NCBI RefSeq assembly: GCF_023896955.1
Contig: NZ_JAMHIW010000016.1
Location: forward strand, 1 to 64,000
Direction: 5' to 3'
Source: Micromonospora sp. RHAY321
Lineage (GTDB): Bacteria; Actinomycetota; Actinomycetes; Mycobacteriales; Micromonosporaceae
DNA: 64,000 nucleotides
Both the position numbers and the translations under genes were made by a program. Numbering within the stretch: the first letter of the stretch is position 1; each line of letters opens with the position of its first letter. The notes below the pieces were generated by a model that saw only the letters and a program-made list of their open reading frames with translations, was not told the origin of the DNA and did no database searches. Shown here one piece after another: positions 1 to 8,460 of this stretch.

Positions 1-694
1 CCGCCGCCACGTGGGTGTGGTCGTTGTGGTCCGGGTAGCCGGGGCCGAGGATCTGCGCGAAGCCGTGGTAGCGGGCCTGCTGGGCCAGCCGGCACAACGA
101 CGGGGACCCGACCAGGTCCACCGCGTCGCCGTACAGGTGCCGGCTGTTCGACGCCCCGCCGACCGCGCTGTTGCAGGCGTAGCTGCGGAAGGCGCTGCTG
201 ATCGCGATGGGCACGTCCCCGAGGGCGTGTCGCAGAGCCTGGAGCTTCCACATCGAGACGAGCGCGTTGGCCCGCGCGGTGCTCGCCGAGACCGCGCCGC
301 CGGCCCAGGTGCTGTTGCAGTTGTTCAGCTCGGCGTAGCTGAAGTTCGCCGGCGTGCAGTCGTCGTCCTGGAGGGCGTAGATCCGGTTGAAGGTCTGCGG
401 GCCGGCGATGCCGTCCGCGGGCAACCCGTACGCCTGCTGGAAGCGGATCACCGCGGAGCGGGTGCCGGGACCGTACGCGCCGTCGAGGGCGAGCACGGCG
501 CCGTAGCCGGGGTAGCCGGCCACCCGGATCTGGAGTTGCCGGACGTCGTCGCCGGACATCCCCTGGGACAGGGTGCGACCCCAGGTGTAGCAGCCGTCGG
601 CGTGTGCCGCGCTGGCGGTGACGGTGATGCCGGTCACGGTGGTGGCGGCGGCCAGGGCGAGCGTCGCCAGGATTCTGCCGAGCCGTCGGATCAT
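1..694 (-). CDS. Zinc D-Ala-D-Ala carboxypeptidase (M15 family), 3' end cut by window edge
   Basis: Secreted peptidoglycan hydrolase that removes terminal D-Ala from stem peptides. I read 231 codons from an ATG at 694, preceded by a GGAGGG ribosome-binding site. Residues 1-32 are a signal peptide (cleavage probably after AHA). Residues about 40-100 form a peptidoglycan-binding domain (GMSGDDVRQLQIRV). The catalytic domain follows, with zinc ligands His186 and Asp193 in SRHLYGDAVD and His228 in NDHTHV. The cysteine pattern and the whole sequence closely resemble the Streptomyces albus G DD-peptidase; by that comparison only about a dozen C-terminal residues are missing. It is transcribed divergently from the HIT gene. 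Identification is firm; the physiological role (wall turnover or defence) is inferred. Confidence 0.93.
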   Translation of the reverse strand, partial: MIRRLGRILATLALAAATTVTGITVTASAAHADGCYTWGRTLSQGMSGDDVRQLQIRVAGYPGYGAVLALDGAYGPGTRSAVIRFQQAYGLPADGIAGPQTFNRIYALQDDDCTPANFSYAELNNCNSTWAGGAVSASTARANALVSMWKLQALRHALGDVPIAISSAFRSYACNSAVGGASNSRHLYGDAVDLVGSPSLCRLAQQARYHGFAQILGPGYPDHNDHTHVAA

Positions 695-735
695 GGAGCC
701 CTCCATCGCTATATGGAAGTACGTGGATGCATGGA

Positions 736-764
736 ATCTTCAGGCGTGAGTCTTGGTTCGTCAA
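736..764 (-). promoter_or_regulatory. Candidate promoter of the DD-carboxypeptidase gene
   Basis: On the minus strand a TTGACG -35 box (plus-strand 759-764) is followed after 17 nt by GAAGAT (736-741), about 40 nt upstream of the ATG at 694. This fits a housekeeping sigma promoter in the 139-nt divergent gap. Prediction from sequence only. Confidence 0.35.
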
Positions 765-833
765 CAACTTTCAGCTTCAGAGTTCCCGAACGGCGCGTGT
801 CGCGACCCGACGGGGGGTCCGTAGGATCGGGTC

Positions 834-1379
834 GTGACAGGGGCGGAACGGCACACGGACAGCGGCATGGCCGACGGCCTGGAGCGGCTCTGGACGCCGC
901 ACCGGATGACGTACATCTCCGGCGAGGACCGCCCCGCCGAGGGCTACGAGAAGCCCACCGGCTGCCCGTTCTGCCGGGCACCCGGGCTGCCGCCGGAGGA
1001 GAGCCTCGTCGTGGCCCGCGGTGAGCACGTCTTCGCGGTGCTCAACCTCTACCCGTACAACCCGGGGCACCTGCTGGTCTGCCCGTACCGGCACGTCGCC
1101 GACTACACCGACCTCGACGTGGCGGAGACCATCGAGCTGGCGTCGTACACCCAGACCGCGATGCGGGTGATCCGCAAGGTGAGCAACGCGCACGGCTTCA
1201 ACCTGGGCATGAACCAGGGTGGGGTGGCCGGCGCCGGCATCGCCGCGCACCTGCACCAGCACGTCGTGCCCCGCTGGGGCGGCGACGCCAACTTCATGCC
1301 GGTGATCGGCCGCACGAAGGTCCTGCCGCAGCTGCTCGGCGACACCCGCGACCTGCTCGCCCGCGCCTGGCCGTCCTGA
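834..1379 (+). CDS. HIT-family hydrolase, probable Ap4A phosphorylase/hydrolase
   Basis: 181-residue histidine-triad protein acting on dinucleoside polyphosphates or nucleotide conjugates in the cytosol. The triad HLHQHVV is at about residues 139-145, and CPFC at 44-47 may bind zinc as in the mycobacterial AP4A phosphorylase group, which has this length and layout. A GTG start at 834 is chosen because TAGGAT (822-827) lies 6 nt before it, as expected for a leaderless transcript; an internal ATG 11 codons later is an alternative. In Streptomyces and related genera a HIT gene of this type lies near pgsA, as it does here. The exact substrate is not shown by the sequence. Confidence 0.88.
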   Translation: MTGAERHTDSGMADGLERLWTPHRMTYISGEDRPAEGYEKPTGCPFCRAPGLPPEESLVVARGEHVFAVLNLYPYNPGHLLVCPYRHVADYTDLDVAETIELASYTQTAMRVIRKVSNAHGFNLGMNQGGVAGAGIAAHLHQHVVPRWGGDANFMPVIGRTKVLPQLLGDTRDLLARAWPS

Positions 1380-1392
1380 CGGTCGCGGCGGG

Positions 1393-1887
1393 CTAGCCGG
1401 CGCGCAGCAGAGCGGTCAGCTCCGGCCAGCCTTCCACCCGGTGCACGCCGGGCAGCAGCGCGGCGTGCGCGGCGACCTCCGCCGGGCGGGGCCGGAACAG
1501 GTAGCGGTGCGGCACCGAGTCGAGGTAGCCGAGCACCTCCAGCTTGTCGTCCACGAAGTGGGTCAGCCCGAGTCGCCGGGCGATCGGCGCCTTGGCCGGC
1601 CGGGTCCGGCAGAAGTGCACCCGCTCGACGGGGATGCCGGTGCGGGCCGGGAAGTCGTGGTGGGCCAGCCACTCCCGGGTCCGCCGCTCGGTGGCCTCGC
1701 CGCACTTCGAGACCAGGTGCACCTCGTCGAACGCCGGGCCGAGCGCCGCGAGCGCGTCGAACGCACCCTCGACGCCGGGGGTGCGCAGGTAGTGCTCGCC
1801 GAAGAAGGACGTGTCGGCGTCCTCGTCGGCCGGCTCGATGATCACGCCGCCGATGTCCACACCCAACCGCCGCATGGCGGCGATCAT
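1393..1887 (-). CDS. HAD-like protein of unknown substrate
   Basis: 164-residue soluble protein with the outline of a small HAD phosphatase: an N-terminal strand VDIGGVII carrying the would-be nucleophile Asp, a mid-protein LVSKCGE strand that can act as motif II, and FVDDKLEVLG as the acidic motif IV. The usual second Asp of motif I (DxD) is Gly here, so the general acid/base is missing or supplied from elsewhere. A second ATG at 1875 is an alternative start. It runs convergent to the HIT gene, with only 13 nt between the two stop codons. Could be a nucleotidase-like or a non-catalytic HAD protein. Confidence 0.6.
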   Translation of the reverse strand: MIAAMRRLGVDIGGVIIEPADEDADTSFFGEHYLRTPGVEGAFDALAALGPAFDEVHLVSKCGEATERRTREWLAHHDFPARTGIPVERVHFCRTRPAKAPIARRLGLTHFVDDKLEVLGYLDSVPHRYLFRPRPAEVAAHAALLPGVHRVEGWPELTALLRAG

Positions 1888-1973
1888 GCCGCACCGCGGG
1901 AGCAGCCGCGCTCTGGCGTCCCAGGCTCGGGAACCGCTACGCCCCGCCCGGGCGGAGGTGGCACGATCGTTCG

Positions 1974-3032
1974 ATGGCAGTCACGACACGGACGTTGGGG
2001 CGCAGCGGCATCGAGGTCAGCGCCCTCGGCATGGGGTGCTGGGCGATCGGTGGCCCCTGGGCGGAGGGCAGCCAGCCGCTGGGCTGGGGCGCGGTCGACG
2101 ACGACGAGTCGGCGCGGGCCGTGCGCCGGGCGCTCGACCTGGGCGTCACCCTCTTCGACACCGCCGACACCTACGGCGCCGGGCACGGCGAGCGGGTGCT
2201 CGGCCGGGCGCTCGCCGGCCGCCGCGACGAGGCCGTGATCGCCACGAAGTGGGGCTACACCTTCGACGAGGCGAGCCGGCAGGCGACCGGGGAGGACGCG
2301 TCACCGGCGTACCTGCGGCGGGCGGTGACCGACTCGCTGCGCCGGCTGGACACCGACCGGATCGACCTCTACCAGCTGCACCTGGCCGACCTGCCGGTGC
2401 CCCGGGCCGAGGCGCTGATCGGCACCTGCGAGGAGCTGGTGACCGAGGGCCTGATCCGGGCGTACGGGTGGAGCACCGACCGCCCCGACCGGGCCGCCGC
2501 GTTCGGGCACGCCGCCGCGGGTGCCACCGCCGTGCAGCACACCCTGTCGGTGCTACGCGACGCCCCCGAGCTGCTCGCCGTGTGCGACAAGTACGACCTG
2601 GCCAGCGTCAACCGGGGGCCGCTGGGGATGGGGCTGCTCACCGGGAAGTACTCGGCCGGTTCGACGCTGCCCCGCGACGACGTACGAGGGCTGACCCCGG
2701 GCTGGCTGGAGTGGTTCCGCGGCGGCCGGCCGGCACCGGAGTGGCTGCGCCGCGTCGGTGCGGTCCGTGCCGCTCTCACCGCCGACGGGCGCAGCCTGGC
2801 GCAGGGAGCGTTGGGCTGGATCTGGGCCCGCAGCGGGCGCACCATCCCGATTCCGGGCTGCCGTACGGTCGCCCAGGTCGAGGAGAACGCCGCCGCGCTG
2901 CACCGGGGGCCGCTGCCGCCGGACCAGTTCGCCGAGGTGGAACGCCAGCTCGCCGCCCTGCGTACCGCCGCCCTGCGCGACGCCGACCGCCCGCACTGGC
3001 CCCGTCCCACCCACCCCACCACGCACCCCTGA
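1974..3032 (+). CDS. Aldo/keto reductase
   Basis: 352-residue NADPH-dependent oxidoreductase of the AKR superfamily, a TIM barrel that reduces aldehydes and ketones. The catalytic tetrad is visible: Asp and Tyr in LFDTADTYGAG, Lys in IATKWGYT, His in LYQLHL. The C-terminal cofactor region contains IPIPGCRTVAQVEEN, the family's phosphate-binding segment. The ATG at 1974 follows a GGAGG at 1950-1954 rather far away, and CACGAT (1960-1965) lies 8 nt upstream, so the transcript may be leaderless. Free-standing gene; the substrate cannot be inferred. Confidence 0.9.
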   Translation: MAVTTRTLGRSGIEVSALGMGCWAIGGPWAEGSQPLGWGAVDDDESARAVRRALDLGVTLFDTADTYGAGHGERVLGRALAGRRDEAVIATKWGYTFDEASRQATGEDASPAYLRRAVTDSLRRLDTDRIDLYQLHLADLPVPRAEALIGTCEELVTEGLIRAYGWSTDRPDRAAAFGHAAAGATAVQHTLSVLRDAPELLAVCDKYDLASVNRGPLGMGLLTGKYSAGSTLPRDDVRGLTPGWLEWFRGGRPAPEWLRRVGAVRAALTADGRSLAQGALGWIWARSGRTIPIPGCRTVAQVEENAAALHRGPLPPDQFAEVERQLAALRTAALRDADRPHWPRPTHPTTHP

Positions 3033-3087
3033 CCGCGCGGCCGTCACCACCTCTGGCCGCGCGGCCCTGCGGGCGCGGGTGCGCGGG

Positions 3088-5244
3088 TCAGGGGGTGTGT
3101 TCCTTGCGAGCCTGGTCGGCCAGGTGGGCGGGCATCGGATCGTGGCGGACGAAGTGCCGGCGGAAGGTGCCGGTGCCGGCGGTCATCGAGCGCAGCTCGA
3201 CGGCGTAGCGCAGCAGCTCGCTGGCCGGCACCTCGGCGCGGACCAGGGTGCGGCCCTCGGCGTCCTGGTCCGGTTCGGTGCCGAGCACCCGGCCGCGCCG
3301 GCCGGACAGGTCGCCCATCACGGCGCCCACCGAGCCGTCGGGCACCCGGATGGTCACCTCGTCGATCGGCTCCAGCAGCGCTGGCTGGCCGCGCTCGGCG
3401 GCGTCGCGCAGCGCCAGGGCCCCGGCGGTCTGGAAGGCCGCGTCGGAGGAGTCGACGCTGTGTGCCTTCCCGTCGACCAGGGTCACCCGCAGGTCCACCA
3501 CCGGGTGGCCGGCGACGAGGCCGCGCTCCAGTTGGGCGCGGACACCCTTCTCCACCGACGGGATGTAGTTGTGCGGCACGGCGCCGCCGACCACCCGGTC
3601 GACGAACTCGAAGCCGGCGCCCCGGGGCAGCGGCTCCACCTCGATGTCGCAGACCGCGTACTGGCCGTGGCCGCCGGACTGCTTGACGTGCCGGCCGTGC
3701 CCCTTCGCCGGCACGGTCAGCGTCTCGCGCAGGGACACCTTGACCGGCTCGGTGTCCAGCTCGACGCCGCCGGCGCGCAGCCGGTCCAGCACCACGTCGG
3801 CGTGGGCCTCACCCATGCACCAGAGCACCAGTTGGTGGGTCTCCGGGTTGCGCTCCAGCCGCAGCGTCGGGTCGCCGGCGACCAGCCGGGCCAGGTTGCG
3901 GGCCAGCGCGTCCTCGTCGGCGCGGCTCCGGGCGACGATCGCCACCGGCAGCAGCGGCTCCGGCATCTCCCACGGCGCGATCAGCAGCGGGTTGTCCTTG
4001 GCCGAGATGGTGTCGCCGGTCTCGGCGCTGCCCGACTTGGTGATCGCGCAGATGTCGCCGGCCACGCAGAGCGCGACCTCGCGCAGGGTCGCGCCCAGCG
4101 GGGTGTAGATGTGCCCGACCCGCTCGTCGGCGTCGTGGTCGGGGTGCCCGCGCTCGGCCATGCCGTGCCCGGAGACGTGCACCGTCTGGTCGGGGCGCAG
4201 CGTGCCGGAGAAGACCCGGACCAGCGAGACCCGCCCGACGTGCCGGTCGATGGTGGTCTTGACCACCTCGGCGACCAGCGGCCCGCCCGGATCGCAGGTC
4301 AGCGGCGGGCGTGGTGAGCCGTCCACGCCGGTCACCGCCGGAAGCTCGTGCTCCAGCGGCGACGGGAACGCGGCGGTCAGCACCTCCAGCAGCGCGTCCA
4401 GCCCGACGCCGGTCTCCGCGCAGACCGGCACCACCGGGTAGAAGTGGCCCCGGGCGACGGCCTTCTCCAGGTCCTCGATGAGCACCTGCGTGCCGATCTC
4501 CTCGCCGTCGAGGTACCGGTCCATGAGCGTCTCGTCCTCGCTCTCGGCGATGATCCCCTCGATCAGCTCGTTGCGGGACTCGTCGATGGCCGGCTGGTGC
4601 TCCGGGTCCGGCTCGCGTACGTCGGCGGGAAGCCCGGCCGTGTAGTCGAAGACCCGGCGGGTGATGAGGCCGAGCAGGCCGACGGTGGAGACGCCGTCGT
4701 CGCCGAGCATCGGCAGGTACAGCGGCATCACGTTGTCGCCGAAGACCCGCTGGCAGAGCGCCACCGCGTTGTCGACGTCGGCGCGCGGGTGGTCCAGTCG
4801 CGTCACCGCGACGGCCCGGGGCATGTCGACCGCCGCGCACTCCTCCCACAGCGCCGCGGTGGCCGCGTCCATCCCGTCGACGGCGCTGACGACGAAGAGC
4901 GCGGCGTCGGCGGCCCGCAGCCCGGCGCGCAGCTCACCGACGAAGTCGGCGTAGCCGGGGGTGTCCAGCAGGTTGACCTTGATGCCGTCGTGCAGGAGGG
5001 GTGCGCAGGACAGGCTCACCGAGCGCTGCTGGCGTACGGCCGCCGGGTCGTGGTCGCCGACGGTCGTGCCGTCCACGACGTTGCCGGCCCGGCTGATCGT
5101 GCCGGTCGCCGCGAGCAACGCCTCGACCAGTGTTGTCTTGCCCGCTCCGGAGTGGCCGACGAGCACCACGTTGCGAGCCGTGCCGGGTTCGGTCACCACC
5201 GGCGCGCCGCCGGTGGGACCCTTCTCCTGACTCTTCTGCGCCAT
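3088..5244 (-). CDS. Elongation factor G-like GTPase (EF-G2/FusA2 type)
   Basis: 718-residue translational GTPase paralogue of EF-G. The ATG at 5244 is chosen because AGGGAGGTG lies just upstream and the P-loop then sits at about residue 30 (GHSGAGKT), as in the family; the frame stays open further upstream but without family sequence. G3 is DTPGYADF. The G4 motif reads TRLD instead of NKxD. Domains II-V are present, including the EF-G domain IV and C-terminal regions (GHGRHVKQSGGHGQYA, VGAVMGDLSGRRGRVLG). An EF-G-like gene beside pgsA is also found in Streptomyces. Its function differs from canonical EF-G: related proteins lack normal translocation activity, so a role in ribosome stress or recycling is an inference. 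Confidence 0.88.
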   Translation of the reverse strand: MAQKSQEKGPTGGAPVVTEPGTARNVVLVGHSGAGKTTLVEALLAATGTISRAGNVVDGTTVGDHDPAAVRQQRSVSLSCAPLLHDGIKVNLLDTPGYADFVGELRAGLRAADAALFVVSAVDGMDAATAALWEECAAVDMPRAVAVTRLDHPRADVDNAVALCQRVFGDNVMPLYLPMLGDDGVSTVGLLGLITRRVFDYTAGLPADVREPDPEHQPAIDESRNELIEGIIAESEDETLMDRYLDGEEIGTQVLIEDLEKAVARGHFYPVVPVCAETGVGLDALLEVLTAAFPSPLEHELPAVTGVDGSPRPPLTCDPGGPLVAEVVKTTIDRHVGRVSLVRVFSGTLRPDQTVHVSGHGMAERGHPDHDADERVGHIYTPLGATLREVALCVAGDICAITKSGSAETGDTISAKDNPLLIAPWEMPEPLLPVAIVARSRADEDALARNLARLVAGDPTLRLERNPETHQLVLWCMGEAHADVVLDRLRAGGVELDTEPVKVSLRETLTVPAKGHGRHVKQSGGHGQYAVCDIEVEPLPRGAGFEFVDRVVGGAVPHNYIPSVEKGVRAQLERGLVAGHPVVDLRVTLVDGKAHSVDSSDAAFQTAGALALRDAAERGQPALLEPIDEVTIRVPDGSVGAVMGDLSGRRGRVLGTEPDQDAEGRTLVRAEVPASELLRYAVELRSMTAGTGTFRRHFVRHDPMPAHLADQARKEHTP

Positions 5245-5367
5245 GAGGCGCACCTCCCTCAGCCGGTGGTTGGTGGCGACCGCCGCGCGACGGGAAGCGG
5301 CCCGGGGCGAGTGCGCGGCGATATCCTCCGGTGGTCTGCTGCACAGCGGGAACGGGACGGCCGGGCG

Positions 5368-5383
5368 GGTGAGCTGGCTCACC
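5368..5383. promoter_or_regulatory. Palindrome in the EF-G-like/pgsA divergent gap
   Basis: A perfect 7-bp inverted repeat GGTGAGC-TG-GCTCACC lies in the 250-nt gap between two divergent genes, the usual place for a shared operator. The protein that binds it is unknown. The rest of the gap holds no convincing gene. Confidence 0.3.
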
Positions 5384-5494
5384 TCCCGGCTCGATCTCAC
5401 ACCCGTTGTCGGGTAGGCACAAGCCTCCTCCGGGCGGGTCGACGGGACCGGCCGTATCGCCGGAGCTGGGCGGACCGTTATCGTGGGGACCGCC

Positions 5495-6124
5495 ATGGCG
5501 AAGATCTTCCAAGTGTCGGCCCGCGCGGGGATGACCCGCGTCGTCGAGCCGATCGCACGCGCACTGCTCCGCGCAGGCGTCACCCCCAATGCCGTCACCG
5601 TTGCGGGCACCGTCGGTGTGCTCGTCGGCGCGCTCGGCTTCGGTGCCCGCGGCCATCTGGTCGCCGGCGCGATCATCGTGACCGTTTTCGCGCTCACCGA
5701 CCTGCTCGACGGGACGATGGCCCGGATGAGCGGCGGCTCCACCCGGTTCGGTGCCTTCCTGGATTCGAGCATGGACCGGGTCGCCGACAGCGCCGTCTTC
5801 GGCGCGGTCGCGTACTGGCTGGCAACCCGGAACGACCATTCCGGGGTGGCCGCCGCGCTGCTCTGTCTGGCCGCCGGCGGGTTGGTCTCCTACGTCAAGG
5901 CCCGCGCCGAGGGGCTGGGCATGACCTGCAACGTGGGCATCGCCGAGCGCACCGAGCGGCTGCTGATCGTCGGGGTCGGCGGGATCCTCACCGGCGTCGG
6001 CGTCGACCCGGCGCTGGAGATCGCGCTCTGGCTGCTCGCCGCCGTGTCGATCTTCACGGTCGGTCAGCGGATGGCGCACGTCTACCGCCAGGCCCAGCAG
6101 CTCCAGCCGGACGGCCACGCGTGA
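5495..6124 (+). CDS. pgsA: CDP-alcohol phosphatidyltransferase, phosphatidylinositol phosphate synthase
   Basis: 209-residue integral membrane enzyme that joins CDP-diacylglycerol and inositol 1-phosphate, the first step towards phosphatidylinositol and PIM lipids. The CDP-alcohol phosphotransferase signature D-x2-DGxxAR-x8-GxxxDxxxD is complete in LLDGTMARMSGG followed by FGAFLDSSMD. About six membrane helices are visible. I chose ATG at 5495 over the in-frame GTG at 5483 because homologues begin with the equivalent of MAKIFQVSAR. It heads the lipid cluster and is followed by patA and pimA on the same strand, which supports the PI rather than the PG branch. Confidence 0.9.
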   Translation: MAKIFQVSARAGMTRVVEPIARALLRAGVTPNAVTVAGTVGVLVGALGFGARGHLVAGAIIVTVFALTDLLDGTMARMSGGSTRFGAFLDSSMDRVADSAVFGAVAYWLATRNDHSGVAAALLCLAAGGLVSYVKARAEGLGMTCNVGIAERTERLLIVGVGGILTGVGVDPALEIALWLLAAVSIFTVGQRMAHVYRQAQQLQPDGHA

Positions 6125-6227
6125 GTGGAGCGACCCGTCGGACACCGGCGCGTGGCGCCTCGCGCGTGGCGCGGCGGAGTGCCGGCGTGAGCGCGGGCCG
6201 GTCCCGGACGACCGGCGGCCGGGCCGC

Positions 6228-7160
6228 GTGAACCTCACCGAGCTGGGCTACCTCGCTGGCTGGCGGGTGATCCGTGCGCTGCCCCGGCCGCTGGTGGCCG
6301 CGGCGTTCCAGGCGGGCGCGGACCGCGCCCACCGCCGCTCCGGCGGGGGTACGGCTCGACTGCGCGCCAACCTGCGCCGGGTGGTCGGCCCGGAGCTGCC
6401 CGAGGCGGAGCTGGACGAGCTGGTCAAGCGCGGGCTGCGCTCGTACGCCCGCTACTGGATGGAGGCGTTCCGGCTTCCCGCGTTGAGTCGGGCGCAGATC
6501 CTGGCCGGGTTCCGGCTCGACGGCGCCGAGCTGCTCGCCGCCGACGTGGCCGCCGGCCGGGGCGCGGTGGTGGCGCTGCCGCACGCCGGCAACTGGGACG
6601 CGGCGGGCGCGTGGGTGGCGGCCACCGGCTGGCCGATCACCACGGTCATGGAGCGGCTCAAGCCGGAGGGCGTCTACGAGCGGTTCTTCGCCTTCCGGGA
6701 GAGTCTGGGCATGGAGATCCTGCCCACCCAGGGCGGGTCACGGCCGGCGTTCGACGTGCTGCTGGACCGGGTGCGTGCCGGTGCGGTGGTGCCGCTGCTG
6801 GCCGACCGTGACCTCTCCGCCCGAGGGGTGGAGGTGGATTTCTTCGGTGGGAAGACCCGGATGCCCGCCGGGCCGGCGCTGCTCGCTCTGCACACCGGCG
6901 CGCCGCTCTACGTGGCCTCGATGTGGTACGAACCGGACGCCGCGTGCGCGTCGCTCGCCGGCCCGCTGCCGGTGCCGGGGCCCGAGGTGGGGCCTCTGGA
7001 CCAGCGGGTCCGGTCGCTGACCCAGCTGATCGCCGACCGTCTGGCGGCGGGTATCGCCCGGCATCCGGAAGACTGGCACATGTTGCAGCGGATGTGGCTG
7101 GACCAGCGGGGGGCGCAGGGCGGCACCGCGCTGCCCTCGCCGGCCGCCGGTCAGGCCTGA
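6228..7160 (+). CDS. patA: Phosphatidylinositol mannoside acyltransferase
   Basis: 310-residue lysophospholipid-acyltransferase-type enzyme that acylates the mannose of PIM at the inner face of the membrane. The catalytic HxxxxD motif is HAGNWD at about residues 119-124. A second conserved block, DRDLSARGVEVDFFGGKTRMPAGPA-like, follows at about 193-217. A GTG start at 6228 matches the N-terminus expected for the family (MNLTELGYLAGW). It lies between pgsA and pimA, the order seen across actinobacteria, so a common transcript is likely. The 103-nt gap to pgsA holds a weak 36-codon reading frame that I do not regard as a gene. Confidence 0.9.
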   Translation: MNLTELGYLAGWRVIRALPRPLVAAAFQAGADRAHRRSGGGTARLRANLRRVVGPELPEAELDELVKRGLRSYARYWMEAFRLPALSRAQILAGFRLDGAELLAADVAAGRGAVVALPHAGNWDAAGAWVAATGWPITTVMERLKPEGVYERFFAFRESLGMEILPTQGGSRPAFDVLLDRVRAGAVVPLLADRDLSARGVEVDFFGGKTRMPAGPALLALHTGAPLYVASMWYEPDAACASLAGPLPVPGPEVGPLDQRVRSLTQLIADRLAAGIARHPEDWHMLQRMWLDQRGAQGGTALPSPAAGQA

Positions 7161-7183
7161 GGGGGTGGGGGCATGGTGAGGTG

Positions 7184-7204
7184 GAGCCCCACAGTCGCGA
7201 GCGA
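7184..7204 (+). repeat. Partial copy of the coupling repeat before pimA
   Basis: The core GAGCCCCACAGTCGCGAGCGA matches the longer repeats at 10045-10065 and 56427-56447 at most positions. Like them it ends a few bases before a start codon and supplies a purine-rich GCGAGGGA ribosome-binding site, here for pimA at 7218. The 5' half of the repeat is degraded. Confidence 0.6.
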
Positions 7205-7217
7205 GGGACGCTGACGT

Positions 7218-8378
7218 ATGCGGATCGGCATCGTCTGCCCGTACTCCTTCGACGTCCCCGGCGGGGTGCAGAACCACGTGATGGACCTCGCCGAGGCGCT
7301 GATCACGCTCGGCCACCAGGTCAGCGTGCTCGCCCCGGCCGACGAGGATTCCCCGCTGCCGGAGTACGTGGTGTCCGCCGGTCGGGCCGTGCCGCTGCCG
7401 TACAACGGCTCGGTCGCCCGGATCGCGTTCGGTCCGGTCTCGACGGCCCGCGTCCGGCGCTGGATCACCAACGGCGACTTCGACGTGCTGCACGTGCACG
7501 AGCCGCTCACCCTGAGCCTGTCGCTACTGGCCGTGCTCTCCGCGCGTGGCCCGGTGGTGGCCACCTTCCACACCGCGATGACCCGTTCGCGGGTGCTGGC
7601 CGCCGCGCAGGGTGTGCTCCAGATCGTGCTGGAGCGGATCACCGCCCGGATCGCGGTCAGCGCGCTGGCCCGCAAGGTGCAGGTCGAGCACATGGACGGC
7701 GGGGCGGTGGAGATCCCCAACGGGGTGGCGGTGGCGAAGTTCGCCGACGCCGAGCCGTTGCCCGGCTGGCCGGGGGAGTGCACCCCGGGCACCGGCGGCA
7801 CGCTCGGTTTCCTGGGCCGGTTCACCGAGGCCCGCAAGGGCTTCCCGGTGCTGCGCGACGCCTTCGTGGAGCTGGCCGCCACCCGCCCCGAGCTGCGGCT
7901 GCTCGTCGCCGGTCCGGGCGACCCCGACGACCTGTACGACCGGTTCCCGGCCGCGCTGCGCGACCGGGTGACGTTCCTCGGTCTGGTGTCCGAGCCGGAC
8001 AAGGCGCGGATGCTGCGCAGCGTGCACCTCTACGTGGCACCGAACACCGGCGGCGAGTCGTTCGGCATGATCCTCACCGAGGCTCTGGCCGCCGGCACCA
8101 CGGTGGTCGCCAGCGACCTGGACGCGTTCCGGCGGGTCCTCGACGGCGGGCGGGCCGGGCGGCTCTTTCCCACCGGCGACCCGGCCGGGCTGCGCGACGC
8201 GCTGGCCGAGCTGCTGGACGACCCGGCCGGCCGGGCCGCGCTGAGCGCCTGCGGCGATCAGGTGGTGGCGAATTTCGACTGGCCGGTGGTTGCCCGCCGT
8301 GTTCTGGAGGTATACGCAGCGGCGATCGAGGCAACCGACGGGCGGGTCATCGACCAGGAATGGGTGGGGCTGGGCTGA
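7218..8378 (+). CDS. pimA: Phosphatidyl-myo-inositol alpha-mannosyltransferase
   Basis: 386-residue GT4 glycosyltransferase with GT-B fold. It transfers mannose from GDP-mannose to the 2-position of phosphatidylinositol, the first committed PIM step, at the cytosolic face of the membrane. The N-terminal donor/acceptor loop SFDVPGGVQNHV, the HVHEP strand, FHTAMTRSR and the C-terminal E-x7-E nucleotide-sugar motif (GGESFGMILTEALAAG) are all present. ATG at 7218 is preceded by the repeat-derived GAGGGA. Length and position after patA match the family. Identification is strong. Confidence 0.92.
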   Translation: MRIGIVCPYSFDVPGGVQNHVMDLAEALITLGHQVSVLAPADEDSPLPEYVVSAGRAVPLPYNGSVARIAFGPVSTARVRRWITNGDFDVLHVHEPLTLSLSLLAVLSARGPVVATFHTAMTRSRVLAAAQGVLQIVLERITARIAVSALARKVQVEHMDGGAVEIPNGVAVAKFADAEPLPGWPGECTPGTGGTLGFLGRFTEARKGFPVLRDAFVELAATRPELRLLVAGPGDPDDLYDRFPAALRDRVTFLGLVSEPDKARMLRSVHLYVAPNTGGESFGMILTEALAAGTTVVASDLDAFRRVLDGGRAGRLFPTGDPAGLRDALAELLDDPAGRAALSACGDQVVANFDWPVVARRVLEVYAAAIEATDGRVIDQEWVGLG

Positions 8379-8460
8379 GCCGGTGTGACACATGGTGCGG
8401 GCGGTGACCGGTTGACCGGCGCGGCGGTGCCCGGACGAGGAGAAACGGAGCAGCACTACG

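Noticed and set aside
4348..6231. Very long open frames opposite or across real genes (for example plus strand 4348-6231, minus strand 21441-24974, minus strand 45974-48238)
   Set aside because: They are frames left open by the high G+C content. Their translations are Arg/Gly/Pro/His-rich, lack domains, and lie over genes with clear family matches (EF-G-like and pgsA, dnaE, the importer).
6121..6231. 36-codon frame between pgsA and patA, overlapping the patA start
   Set aside because: The product is almost all Arg, Gly, Ala and Ser, with no ribosome-binding site; chance frame in GC-rich spacer.
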